Program-made: the position numbers and the translations under genes
In this document: positions 1 to 7,864 of the stretch, in pieces
Numbering within the stretch: position 1 is the first letter of the stretch
Layout of the letters: every line of letters starts with the position of its first letter
Source of the DNA: Pedobacter sp. W3I1
GTDB taxonomy: Bacteria > Bacteroidota > Bacteroidia > Sphingobacteriales > Sphingobacteriaceae
Length of the DNA stretch: 64,000 nt
Direction of reading: 5' to 3'
Assembly: GCF_030816015.1 (NCBI RefSeq)
Contig: NZ_JAUSXN010000001.1
Span: 310,001 to 374,000 of the forward strand
Notes under the pieces: generated by a model
Seen by the model: only the letters and a program-made list of their open reading frames with translations
What the model was told of the DNA's origin: nothing
The model's database searches: none

Positions 1-85
1 TTCCGGTAATTGTTCTATTTTGCGCTAAGGCATTTAAATAAGACAAAACCGTCACCATTAAAATCAATAGTAATTTTTGTTTCAT
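1..85 (-). CDS. N-terminus of a secreted protein, probably SusC/TonB receptor (partial)
   Basis: An ATG at 85 on the minus strand opens a frame that stays open to the window edge. It encodes a short basic start, a hydrophobic run (LLLILMVTVLSYLNA) and a likely signal peptidase site at LAQ, followed by NRTITG. A signal peptide followed at once by 'xITGxV' is the usual opening of carboxypeptidase-regulatory-like domains at the N-terminus of Bacteroidota SusC/RagA-type TonB receptors. Only about 28 residues are visible, so any secreted protein with that domain fits. It lies downstream of the AraC gene on the same strand but behind a terminator. Confidence 0.5.
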   Translation of the reverse strand, partial: MKQKLLLILMVTVLSYLNALAQNRTITG

Positions 86-232
86 GTTTGGGAATAAATA
101 GTTAGTAATTAATTAGTTCAACAGGTTCTTAGCAGATGAGCACGAAAACCAAATCAATAAGCAATTTAGGCGCTGTGAAAATCCAAAAATGTGCGAAAAT
201 CACCATTCTGGGCAGAAATAGGCTTTAAACGC

Positions 233-269
233 AAAAAAGCAAACCCCAATCCTGGCAGTTTGCTTTTTT
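233..269 (-). terminator. Bidirectional intrinsic terminator after the AraC gene
   Basis: A perfect 12-bp inverted repeat (AAAAAAGCAAAC at 233-244, GTTTGCTTTTTT at 258-269) encloses a 13-nt loop. The A-tract on one side and T-tract on the other give a U-rich tail in either direction. It probably ends the VOC-AraC transcript and separates it from the receptor gene at the window edge. The rest of 86-377 shows no gene. Confidence 0.75.
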
Positions 270-377
270 AATCATTATTAACCTAAACAGGAAAAAACTT
301 CTACAAATTGTCCTGCAAGAGCTTCAAAAATAGTTTCATCCTAACATTCAAAATATGCAGAAATCACTATTTATATT

Positions 378-1244
378 TTAATTCAGCCTACTCTTCTTAT
401 ACTTTAAAGGCGTAATGTTGAATGTATGTTTAAATAACCTGATGAACGAACTTGGGCATTCAAAGCCAACTAAACCCACTATTTCATTTAAAGGATAGGT
501 GGTGGTTTGCAATAGCTTTTTAGCCCGGTTTAACCTCAATTGCATTAAAAACTGGTATGGGCTAATTTCATATGCTTCTTTAAATGTTCGTAGCAAATGG
601 TTAACCGATAAACATGCCTGTTCGGCAATATTTTCTAATGTTATGTTTTGATTGTAATTGCTGCTAATATATTCTTTAGCAAGTGTTAATCTTTTTAAAA
701 CCTCTTCGCGGGTTTTTGTTTTGATAAAGCTGAGTTTATCTAATTTCTGAGCCACCTCTTTATCATAAATTTTATAATAGTTTAAAAGGCAGTGGTACAG
801 ATATTCATTAATCAGCATTTCGTCTTTCAAGCCTTTATCGAGCTGGCTTTTTAAATGCAGTACATTAAAGCGCATATCGCCAGAAAAGGGATATAGTGAT
901 TCGATAAACGGAGGTGTTTCCTGAGCTTCTTTCCCGGCAAGTAAACTTTCGTTACTACTCGAAAAAGTATGATGAAAATCTTTAATAAAATTTTCACCAA
1001 AAGAAACTGAAAATGTATTTACAGGACTTATCGAATCTATTTTGCTGCTAAAATTTGTCCCCGCATTTACAACAGCAAAAGTATCGGGGTAAATGCTGAA
1101 TTTACGCTTGTTAATTTCACAATCCTCAGTTCCGTTAAAAACAAATTTAATGGTATAAGCATCGCTCTGTTGCTCATAAAGGGCTTCACAGGTGCTTTCG
1201 CTTATAATTCTATTCCTATTGCTTAATTCTTTTATGTACCTCAT
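378..1244 (-). CDS. AraC family transcriptional regulator
   Basis: About 288 residues. The C-terminal third (from about LTLAKEYISSNYNQNITLENIAEQ) is a double helix-turn-helix AraC domain. It includes the second-HTH signature around PLNEIVGLVGFECPSSFIRLFK and ends with TPLKYKKSRLN. The N-terminal half resembles the cupin-like sensing domain of small-molecule-responsive AraC proteins, but no ligand can be read from it. The Met at 1244 (MRYIKELSN) was chosen because it follows the stop of the upstream VOC gene by 4 nt. An in-frame Met at 1259 would overlap that gene by 11 nt, and longer starts lie inside it. Tight spacing suggests co-transcription with the VOC gene, and the regulator may respond to that protein's substrate (inference). 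Confidence 0.85.
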   Translation of the reverse strand: MRYIKELSNRNRIISESTCEALYEQQSDAYTIKFVFNGTEDCEINKRKFSIYPDTFAVVNAGTNFSSKIDSISPVNTFSVSFGENFIKDFHHTFSSSNESLLAGKEAQETPPFIESLYPFSGDMRFNVLHLKSQLDKGLKDEMLINEYLYHCLLNYYKIYDKEVAQKLDKLSFIKTKTREEVLKRLTLAKEYISSNYNQNITLENIAEQACLSVNHLLRTFKEAYEISPYQFLMQLRLNRAKKLLQTTTYPLNEIVGLVGFECPSSFIRLFKHTFNITPLKYKKSRLN

Positions 1245-1248
1245 AACC

Positions 1249-1615
1249 TTAATCCTCATTATAGTTACGCTGCTCCAATATGATAAAATGATTACCATAA
1301 GGATCAGAAAATTCGATACTTAAACCCTCACTTAAATAAGCTGGTCTATTTTTAAAAATAACCCCTCTCGATTTTAGCCTGCAATAATCTTCTAAACAAT
1401 CATCGCTGGTTAATATAATTTTATTGGTCTGGTTTTGATGCTTCTGTTCTGACAGGAAAATATTGGTCTCATGATCTGCCTTAACCATTATCCCCTTTTT
1501 CCTTTTCAGAAATCATTGTCGATTCTGTAGGCATGCCCAAACAGTTAGTATAGAATGCATCTGCATCATTTAGTTGCTTTACTTGCACATAAAAGGATTT
1601 CGCAGATTGGTTCAT
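1249..1615 (-). pseudogene. VOC (glyoxalase/bleomycin-resistance fold) protein, frameshifted
   Basis: Two overlapping frames together encode one about 120-residue VOC protein. The first frame starts at ATG 1615 (MNQSAKSFYVQVKQLND, then DADAFYTNCLGMPTE) and stops after EKEKGDNG. The second gives MVKADHETNIF and ends with LSIEFSDPYGNHFIILEQRN, the typical last strand with its metal-binding-region 'DPxGN' motif. Removing one C from CCCC at 1492-1495 (GGGG on the coding strand) restores a continuous EKEKGIMVKAD. A sequencing error or a recent frameshift are equally possible. It directly precedes the AraC gene, and a palindrome at 1666-1684 lies in its promoter region. Substrate unknown. Confidence 0.7.
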
Positions 1616-1665
1616 TGCCTGTTTAATTGTATGATGTAAAATTAAACTGAAATTGGTCCCAAAGT

Positions 1666-1684
1666 ATCACCCAAAAAGGGTGAT
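1666..1684. promoter_or_regulatory. Palindromic operator candidate, copy 1
   Basis: ATCACCCAAAAAGGGTGAT is a perfect 7-bp inverted repeat around AAAAA. It lies about 50 bp upstream of the VOC-AraC genes and about 35 bp beyond the stop of the response regulator. On the minus strand it is followed at once by a TACTTTG element resembling a Bacteroidota -7 box. A nearly identical palindrome lies just upstream of the histidine kinase (5333-5351). It could also be a weak terminator for the response regulator. Confidence 0.5.
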
Positions 1685-1719
1685 TTTCGCATTATTTTCT
1701 AGTAAAATATGGGTATAGA

Positions 1720-2346
1720 TTAAATAAAGCGCTTTTCCTTAGCTGTTTTAATCGCTTCTGATTTGGAGTTTACATCGAGTTTGATGTAAATATTTTTTAC
1801 ATGGCTCCTTACGGTTTCCTGATCAATAAACAGATCGTTTGCGATTTGAGATTTCGTTTGTCCGTTTGCAATCCGATCTAATATTTCGGTTTCGCGTTTA
1901 GTTAAAGGAGAGTTCAGGTTTTTTTGAAAAGAATGCATTACAATGCGCGCTACATTTGTACTCATGGCCCCTCCTCCTGTACTTACTTCTCTCACGGCAT
2001 CTATAATTTTGGAAGCGCTTGAGTTTTTGGTCAGATAACCACCAGCACCCATGGTTAGGGCTTCGAAAACCAATTCGGGCGAATCAAAAACGGTAAGAAT
2101 AATAATATTCGTGTTGGGTAAGGCTTTTTTGATAAAAGGCAAGGCCTGCAGCCCATTGGTGCCTGGCATCTGGATATCAAGCAAAATCACATCGGGGTGA
2201 TCGGCCTCTAAATGTTTTTTGGCCAAATCGTAGGATGCATAAGCATTTACAACTACAAAATCTTCTACATCGCTTAACAACGATTCATAACCCATTCTTA
2301 AAATATCGTCGTCTTCGATTAGAACAATTCGTAAATTCTGGCTCAT
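1720..2346 (-). CDS. LuxR/NarL-type response regulator
   Basis: A 208-residue two-domain response regulator. The receiver domain (about 1-120) has the acidic cluster EDDD at 11-14, phosphoacceptor D57 (VILLDIQMPG), switch residue T85 and K107 (YLTKN). The C-terminal LuxR/GerE helix-turn-helix (about 145-205) reads LTKRETEILDRIANGQTKSQ...TVRSHVKNIYIKLDV. Its start is 35 nt after the stop of the histidine kinase upstream on the same strand, so the two are very probably an operon and a cognate pair. It should bind DNA as a dimer after phosphorylation; the palindromes at 1666 and 5333 are candidate targets (inference). Confidence 0.93.
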   Translation of the reverse strand: MSQNLRIVLIEDDDILRMGYESLLSDVEDFVVVNAYASYDLAKKHLEADHPDVILLDIQMPGTNGLQALPFIKKALPNTNIIILTVFDSPELVFEALTMGAGGYLTKNSSASKIIDAVREVSTGGGAMSTNVARIVMHSFQKNLNSPLTKRETEILDRIANGQTKSQIANDLFIDQETVRSHVKNIYIKLDVNSKSEAIKTAKEKRFI

Positions 2347-2381
2347 TTTGTGGTTGGTTTTTAATTAAGACGGCTTTAGTG

Positions 2382-5327
2382 CTATTTTGTAACAGGAATT
2401 CTCGTAGAAATTGTTGTAGTGGTGCCTTTCCCCTTAATAGAAGAAATCTGAAAGGTCGATTTTATGCGTTTACAGCGCGTTTGAATGTTGTTTAATCCTC
2501 TTCCTTTCTGTACCGTTTCAAGATCAAAACCTTCGCCGTCGTCTGTTGTCAAGATGTTTACGGTATCATGATCCGTTTCAATAACCATAATCAGCACTTG
2601 AGTTGCTTTGGCATGCTTTAATACATTATTTAACATTTCCTTAAAAATTAAGGTTAGGTTTCGGTTAAACTCCATCGATAGATGTAGTTTTTGGTATTTG
2701 CTTAATACGCCTTCCATTTTAAATGTTACACCTGTATTTTGGAACAGATCTATTCCAAAATTTTTAATGTGCATCAATATTTCAAAAAGATTATCGCTAT
2801 GCGGGTCTAGCGCCCAGAGGATATCTTTAGTTCCGGTATACAACAGGCTGGCATTTTCTCTGATTAGCCTGATCAGTTCTTTTTGCTCTTTTTCTGTTCC
2901 GGCTACCTTTTTATCCAAAATTTCAGACAAAACATTAATCCGCGTTAGTTTATTACCAATATCATCATGGAAATCTTCTGCAGTTTGCTTTCTTATTTTT
3001 TCCTGTTCTTTTAACTTTAACTTTTCGAACTGATATTTTTTGCGTTCTCTGGTTTTAAAAATCAGGTAAAAGATAAGCCAGATCAGAAATATAAGCACCA
3101 AAAATGCGACAATCTTAAATATAATGCTATCGTAGTATGGCGGTATAATGGTAAAGCTAAATTGCTCTATATTTGATTGCTGGCCATTGGCGATAGCATA
3201 AACCTGGAAAGTATAACTACCTGGCCTTATGGCCGAATATTCGATCTCCGTGTTGGGTATAGGTTTGCTGAAATCGTTATCTACCCCAACCAGTTTGTAG
3301 CGGTAAAGTACGCTTTCGGGATTGGTGAGGTAAACCCCCTTAAAACTTATCGAAATGTGGTTTTGACTGTAATCAAGTTTATAAAATTTATCTCCTTTTC
3401 CGTTCAGATCTATTGAAAGATCTTTCGACCGATCATTTTTATGAAAAACACTTACCTGCTGGATATGGATAAAAGGATTTTTTATGCGCTCTGTAAGCAC
3501 ATTGGTTTTACATTGAATGAGTCCGTTTATAGTGCCCACCAATATGCTGTTTTTGTAATTGATAATGGCATTTTGGTTACACTCTACAATTAGCGGATGA
3601 TCCCTAAAAACTTCATAAGTTTGTTGCTGTTTATTAAAAGTTAATTTGTTAATCCCGCGTCCTGTTCCGGCCCATAAATTGTTTTTCTTATCGGTGGCAA
3701 GGCTATAAATATCATTTGAGTTTAGTCCATCGGCAACAACATAACGTTTAATGGCTTTCGTTTTTAAATTCCAGGTAATGATCCCATCTCCTAGCGTGGC
3801 GAAAATTAAATTATCATCCTGTTTTATAATGCTTAGTACATAAACATTGGTGAGCGATTTAATCCGAAATGTTTTATCTATCTTTTTATTTTTGATGAGT
3901 GTGACGCCATTTGAAGTGCCAAGAAACACACTATCTTTCCGCAAAGGGTAAATACACGATAAATAGCCATCGAACCCGCTTATCCGTTGGGTTTTTCCAT
4001 CCTTTAAATAAGTAGATGACATCAGGCCGTTTATCCAGATCCCTCCTTCCTCATCTTCAGCTATCGAACTGTTATCAAACTTATCCGGCTTTAATACCTG
4101 GCTAAATTTCTGTCCGTCGTATTTCCAAATACCGTTGCCATAGGTCGAAAACCAAATATTTTTTGCTTTATCAGCATAAACGAAGTAGATTTTCTTATCC
4201 TTAAAAGCGGGGACATCAACGTTTTGTACATTTTTACCATCATACTTAAAAACACCTTTGTTAAAAGTTCCAAACCAGAGGTTATCATTTTTATCGACCG
4301 CTATTCCGCTTATTGGATAAGCCAGGTTTTTGCCCTTAAACCTATTGTACCTAATGAAAGCATCGCCTTCGTATTTGTAAATACCATCACTAAAACAAGA
4401 TACCCATATATTATTTTCAGCATCGCTAAATATTTCATTAACCTGGTTATCACTCAATCCATTTTCTCCGTTAAAATTAATGATCGAACTGTTTTTATTG
4501 ATCAAGTAAGCGCCTTTTTCCGAACCTACCCACATATTTCCACGATGATCCTGCGCGATGGAATAATAGGTATCAATGCCGGCTTTTTTAAAAAAAGGTT
4601 TAACTATTCCATTCTCCAGCACATAAATTCCGCTACGGTAGCTTAAGAGATAGGCCTTATTCTTGACGGTTTTATCAAATAAGATCTTCCGGATAGATAA
4701 AGTATTGATGGCTGGCGGCAACTCCTGGTAGATTACCCAATTGTTATTTTTTAGTTGATAAATTCCCTTTCCCGATACAACGGCATATAAGTTTCCAGCG
4801 CTATCACTGTTTATGGTATTGATATTTTTACCGCCAATGGAATAAAAAATAATTTTATCCTTTTCAATTTTGAAAAGTTTATAATCGGTTATTCCCCAAA
4901 CCATTCCCTGCTTATCTTTAAGCAAATGGCTTACCCCTTTACCCGAAAATAAGGTGCTTATTTTTCCGCGTTTAAGGATGTTGATACCTGTTTCGGTACC
5001 AAAAAGCATTTGGCTCTGGTTATCCTCTGTAATGCAGTTTACGGAGTTGGACCCTAGTCCATCAGCTTTGCTATATGACGTAAATTGCCTTCCATCGAAA
5101 TTACTAACCCCACCCAAAGTGCCAAGCCAAAGCGTCCTGTCTTTTGCTTGAAAAATTACCATTACCTGCGATTGAGGCAAGCCATCCTTTAGGCTGTAAT
5201 TGGTAAAATTATAGCTTTGGGCCGCTAGCTTAAGGCTAAAAAGCAAAATGAAAGAAACTATGAAATTTATTTTGATTATAGACAGTTTACTGCACATGTA
5301 ATACAAAATAAGCATAATTTCTTTCAA
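2382..5327 (-). CDS. Sensor histidine kinase with reg_prop beta-propeller and Y_Y_Y domain
   Basis: A 981-residue membrane sensor kinase. An N-terminal signal segment (FIVSFILLFSLKLAAQ) leads into about 600 residues of repeated two-component-propeller blades (LWLGTLGGVSNFDG, MWVGSEKGAYLI, LWFGTFNKGVFKYDG, LWAGTGRGINKL). A Y_Y_Y domain follows (YRYKLVGVDNDFS...YSAIRPGSYTFQVYA), then one transmembrane helix at about 733-757. The cytoplasmic part has a HisKA_3 box with H787 (FHDDIGNKL) and an HATPase_c domain with an N box near NRNLTLIFKEMLNNVLKHAK and G box GEGFDL/GRGLNN. Unlike the one-piece hybrid SusCD sensors it lacks its own receiver and output, which the next gene supplies. A Met at about 5315 or 5297 may be the true start. 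Confidence 0.92.
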   Translation of the reverse strand: MKEIMLILYYMCSKLSIIKINFIVSFILLFSLKLAAQSYNFTNYSLKDGLPQSQVMVIFQAKDRTLWLGTLGGVSNFDGRQFTSYSKADGLGSNSVNCITEDNQSQMLFGTETGINILKRGKISTLFSGKGVSHLLKDKQGMVWGITDYKLFKIEKDKIIFYSIGGKNINTINSDSAGNLYAVVSGKGIYQLKNNNWVIYQELPPAINTLSIRKILFDKTVKNKAYLLSYRSGIYVLENGIVKPFFKKAGIDTYYSIAQDHRGNMWVGSEKGAYLINKNSSIINFNGENGLSDNQVNEIFSDAENNIWVSCFSDGIYKYEGDAFIRYNRFKGKNLAYPISGIAVDKNDNLWFGTFNKGVFKYDGKNVQNVDVPAFKDKKIYFVYADKAKNIWFSTYGNGIWKYDGQKFSQVLKPDKFDNSSIAEDEEGGIWINGLMSSTYLKDGKTQRISGFDGYLSCIYPLRKDSVFLGTSNGVTLIKNKKIDKTFRIKSLTNVYVLSIIKQDDNLIFATLGDGIITWNLKTKAIKRYVVADGLNSNDIYSLATDKKNNLWAGTGRGINKLTFNKQQQTYEVFRDHPLIVECNQNAIINYKNSILVGTINGLIQCKTNVLTERIKNPFIHIQQVSVFHKNDRSKDLSIDLNGKGDKFYKLDYSQNHISISFKGVYLTNPESVLYRYKLVGVDNDFSKPIPNTEIEYSAIRPGSYTFQVYAIANGQQSNIEQFSFTIIPPYYDSIIFKIVAFLVLIFLIWLIFYLIFKTRERKKYQFEKLKLKEQEKIRKQTAEDFHDDIGNKLTRINVLSEILDKKVAGTEKEQKELIRLIRENASLLYTGTKDILWALDPHSDNLFEILMHIKNFGIDLFQNTGVTFKMEGVLSKYQKLHLSMEFNRNLTLIFKEMLNNVLKHAKATQVLIMVIETDHDTVNILTTDDGEGFDLETVQKGRGLNNIQTRCKRIKSTFQISSIKGKGTTTTISTRIPVTK

Positions 5328-5332
5328 AAGGC

Positions 5333-5351
5333 ATCCCCCTTTTTGGGGGAT
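5333..5351. promoter_or_regulatory. Palindromic operator candidate, copy 2
   Basis: ATCCCCCTTTTTGGGGGAT is a perfect 7-bp inverted repeat around TTTTT, squeezed between the phospholipase stop (5354) and the histidine kinase start. Compared on the same strand with the copy at 1666-1684 it differs at only two symmetric positions in the arms and by the strand of the A/T spacer. On the minus strand a TTTTG follows it, as a TTTG follows copy 1. It could be an autoregulatory operator or a simple terminator for the phospholipase; the T-tail is poor, which favours the operator reading. Confidence 0.5.
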
Positions 5352-5353
5352 AT

Positions 5354-7726
5354 TTATGATGCGTTACCCATGTATGGGTCGGTTTGGGTAATTTCTCCGG
5401 TTTCTATTTTACCCGCATAACGGTGTTTAAATGTGGTATTGCCAGCCTGCACAATGCTGAAATCGTACCAATTCGCATTTTTAGTCAGATTAAACGAGAT
5501 GTTTGTACTCGATTTTGGCTTGATAGTTACCGTTTTGCTTCCCGATTTGTATTTGTTATCTACAATTTGAAGTGTGACTAAACCAGCATTTTTGTTCTCA
5601 ATAGCAAAAACAAGGGTACCTGTAAGTTTTTTGCTTACCAAACCACCCTGCTCTGGATATGCTTTTACCACAATGGAAGGATTTTTTTTGCTGCCTACGA
5701 AATTCCTGTAAAAGCCATTTGGACCACTTACTGTCAGGTCATAAACTTCGTTATCAAAATCATCCAGTTTAATGTTGTCTTTTAGCACATCACCAGCTTT
5801 TACAGCATATGCCCATGTTTTGCCCGCAACACCTTTAAATTTGGCAATGGTATTCATGTTGAAAGGTGCACCAACAGTTTCTGTTTCGCTACCGAACAAG
5901 GTTTTTACCGATTGAAAAGTAAGTGCGATCTCATTGTTGATCAAATTTGCATCAACCGTTAAATGATAAGGCAAGGCACAAGCATGCTTTGTTCCATTCT
6001 CCTGCTTAGGGGCATGATTAGATGTTTCAGCAGAAAAGGCTTCGAATTTATTTATTTTTGCAATTTCGGTTTTATTTAGTGCAGTAGGTCCAACCTGGGC
6101 GGGTTTGTTTTTTGCATTACCGATGTTAGTTACCACAACATCACGTTTTAATGGTTCAGGAGATTTGATTTCTTCTCCGTTATATGGTCTAAACACTGAG
6201 GTTAAATCGCCACAGATATTCCTTCGCCAATCGCTGATGTTGTTACTTTTAATGGTTTTGCCTGTTTTTTTAGCCAGCCATTTTTCCATAAACATTAATG
6301 ATGAAGTATGATCGAAAACCTGCGAGTTTACAAAACCGCCCTTGCTCCAGGGTGAGGCAATAACCAATGGAACACGATAGCCCAAGCCAATAGGACTTCC
6401 CTTTCTTGCTTCAAAATCAGTGGCATAGTTTATTCCTTCTGATACTTTTCCACTGGTCGAATCATCAGGGTTTGGCACCACAAAAGGTGGCTGATGATCA
6501 AAATACCCATCATTTTCATCGTAGGTTAAAACAAAAATTGTTTTTTTCCAAACCTCTGGGTTTTTGGTTAAAATATCCAGGGCTTCGCTTACATACCAGG
6601 TTCCATACAATGGCGAGCTGGTATGATCAGAAAAACGTTGAGGTGCAACCAACCACGAAACTGTTGGTAATTTGCCGCTATCTACGTCTTTTCTAAATTG
6701 ATGGAAAATATCCCCTTTAGGCACGTTAATCGTTTCAGACTTCCCTTGGTCATTCTTAAAAGTAAATGGTTCAAGATCGAGATAATCTTTTTGAGAAATG
6801 TTAGTGGTAAATGCTTTATCTACTAAGTTTTTTTCCTTTTGGGATAATTTATCGTATTTCCCCTGAACCTCTTTTGCGGTTAAAGCTGGTTTAACGGTAT
6901 TATCGCCGTTTTTTCTAAAGTAAGCCGATAATTTAACGTTATGCCTACTGATGTATTCTACAGGATTATCGCCGTAATTTCCCAACCAATCATCTATTTC
7001 GCCTTCCGGGAGTTTGGAGGTCCACAATTCGTTCTGATAAATGCGCCAATCGATACCATTATCTTCTAATGTTTCCTGAAAGGTTGGCCAATCTACAAAT
7101 ACATTATTTTGCGATTCGGCCTGATCGTTATTGACTACCGCAACCCGGTTTGCACTTTTTTCTCCGCGAACGGTTCCTGTAAAAAAGAACAGTCTATTGG
7201 GTGTTGTTCCGGTTAACGATGAGCAGAAGTGCTGATCACAAATGGTAAAAGCATCGGCCATTGCATAATAGAAAGGAATATCATTCCGATCATAATAAGC
7301 CAGTGTCATTGGTGTTTTAACGGGCAGCCATTTATCGTAACGGCCACCATTTCGTGCGGCGACCTGGTCATTCCACGAATGTGGTAAACCACCCTGCCAG
7401 GTAATTTTTGTTTTGTTAATGTCTACATGAAAAGGGGCATAGGTATAACCCTGACCATCTTTTTGCAACCAAACTTTGTTCCCATCAGGTTGAATGTGTG
7501 GATGTGGATCATTAAACCCGCGAACACCTTTCATTTTACCGAACATATGATCGAAAGACCTGTTTTCCTGCATCAGGAAAACAATATGTTCCGCATCGTA
7601 AAATGTACTACCCGGTTCCGGGTTAATCGACATGGCTTTTAATACCGAACTGGGCAAGGTATTGGCCATGCCAGTGGCTCCGGCAAACAAGGCCGCTTTT
7701 TTTAGAAATTCTCTACGTGAGTCCAT
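5354..7726 (-). CDS. Phosphocholine-specific phospholipase C, TAT-exported
   Basis: About 790 residues from MDSRREFLKKAALFAG, chosen as start because it puts the twin-arginine motif SRREFLKK right at the N-terminus. The phosphoesterase domain (about 45-500) carries the family signature HIVFLMQENRSFDHMFG, DQHFCSSLTGTTPNRLFFFTG, TYDENDGYFDH and GLGYRVPLVIASPWSKGG. The C-terminal about 200 residues look like the beta-sandwich repeats (DUF756) of non-haemolytic PLCs (VYDLTVSGPNGFYRNFVG). The family hydrolyses phosphatidylcholine or sphingomyelin to phosphocholine and a lipid. TAT export implies folding in the cytoplasm. The neighbouring upstream gene carries a glycerophosphodiesterase domain, so phospholipid head-group or phosphate scavenging is a reasonable shared role. 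Confidence 0.92.
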   Translation of the reverse strand: MDSRREFLKKAALFAGATGMANTLPSSVLKAMSINPEPGSTFYDAEHIVFLMQENRSFDHMFGKMKGVRGFNDPHPHIQPDGNKVWLQKDGQGYTYAPFHVDINKTKITWQGGLPHSWNDQVAARNGGRYDKWLPVKTPMTLAYYDRNDIPFYYAMADAFTICDQHFCSSLTGTTPNRLFFFTGTVRGEKSANRVAVVNNDQAESQNNVFVDWPTFQETLEDNGIDWRIYQNELWTSKLPEGEIDDWLGNYGDNPVEYISRHNVKLSAYFRKNGDNTVKPALTAKEVQGKYDKLSQKEKNLVDKAFTTNISQKDYLDLEPFTFKNDQGKSETINVPKGDIFHQFRKDVDSGKLPTVSWLVAPQRFSDHTSSPLYGTWYVSEALDILTKNPEVWKKTIFVLTYDENDGYFDHQPPFVVPNPDDSTSGKVSEGINYATDFEARKGSPIGLGYRVPLVIASPWSKGGFVNSQVFDHTSSLMFMEKWLAKKTGKTIKSNNISDWRRNICGDLTSVFRPYNGEEIKSPEPLKRDVVVTNIGNAKNKPAQVGPTALNKTEIAKINKFEAFSAETSNHAPKQENGTKHACALPYHLTVDANLINNEIALTFQSVKTLFGSETETVGAPFNMNTIAKFKGVAGKTWAYAVKAGDVLKDNIKLDDFDNEVYDLTVSGPNGFYRNFVGSKKNPSIVVKAYPEQGGLVSKKLTGTLVFAIENKNAGLVTLQIVDNKYKSGSKTVTIKPKSSTNISFNLTKNANWYDFSIVQAGNTTFKHRYAGKIETGEITQTDPYMGNAS

Positions 7727-7864
7727 AAAATTATACAATATAGCTTAGATACCGCAAGTTAAAATTTCCAGTTGGTAATTAAATTAGTTTGAAGTCCTTA
7801 GTCTGGAGTCCAAAGTCGATTAACGAATAACTAATGGCCAATGAACTATCGAACTAACAAACCA

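Noticed and set aside
2608..5151. Several open frames on the plus strand opposite the histidine kinase (e.g. 2608-3033, 4224-4646)
   Set aside because: They are antisense shadows of a clearly coding gene, with no domain, signal or start context.
5333..5351. Simple terminator for the phospholipase gene
   Set aside because: Not fully excluded, but the T-tail is poor and a matching palindrome occurs in a promoter region at 1666, so an operator is listed instead.
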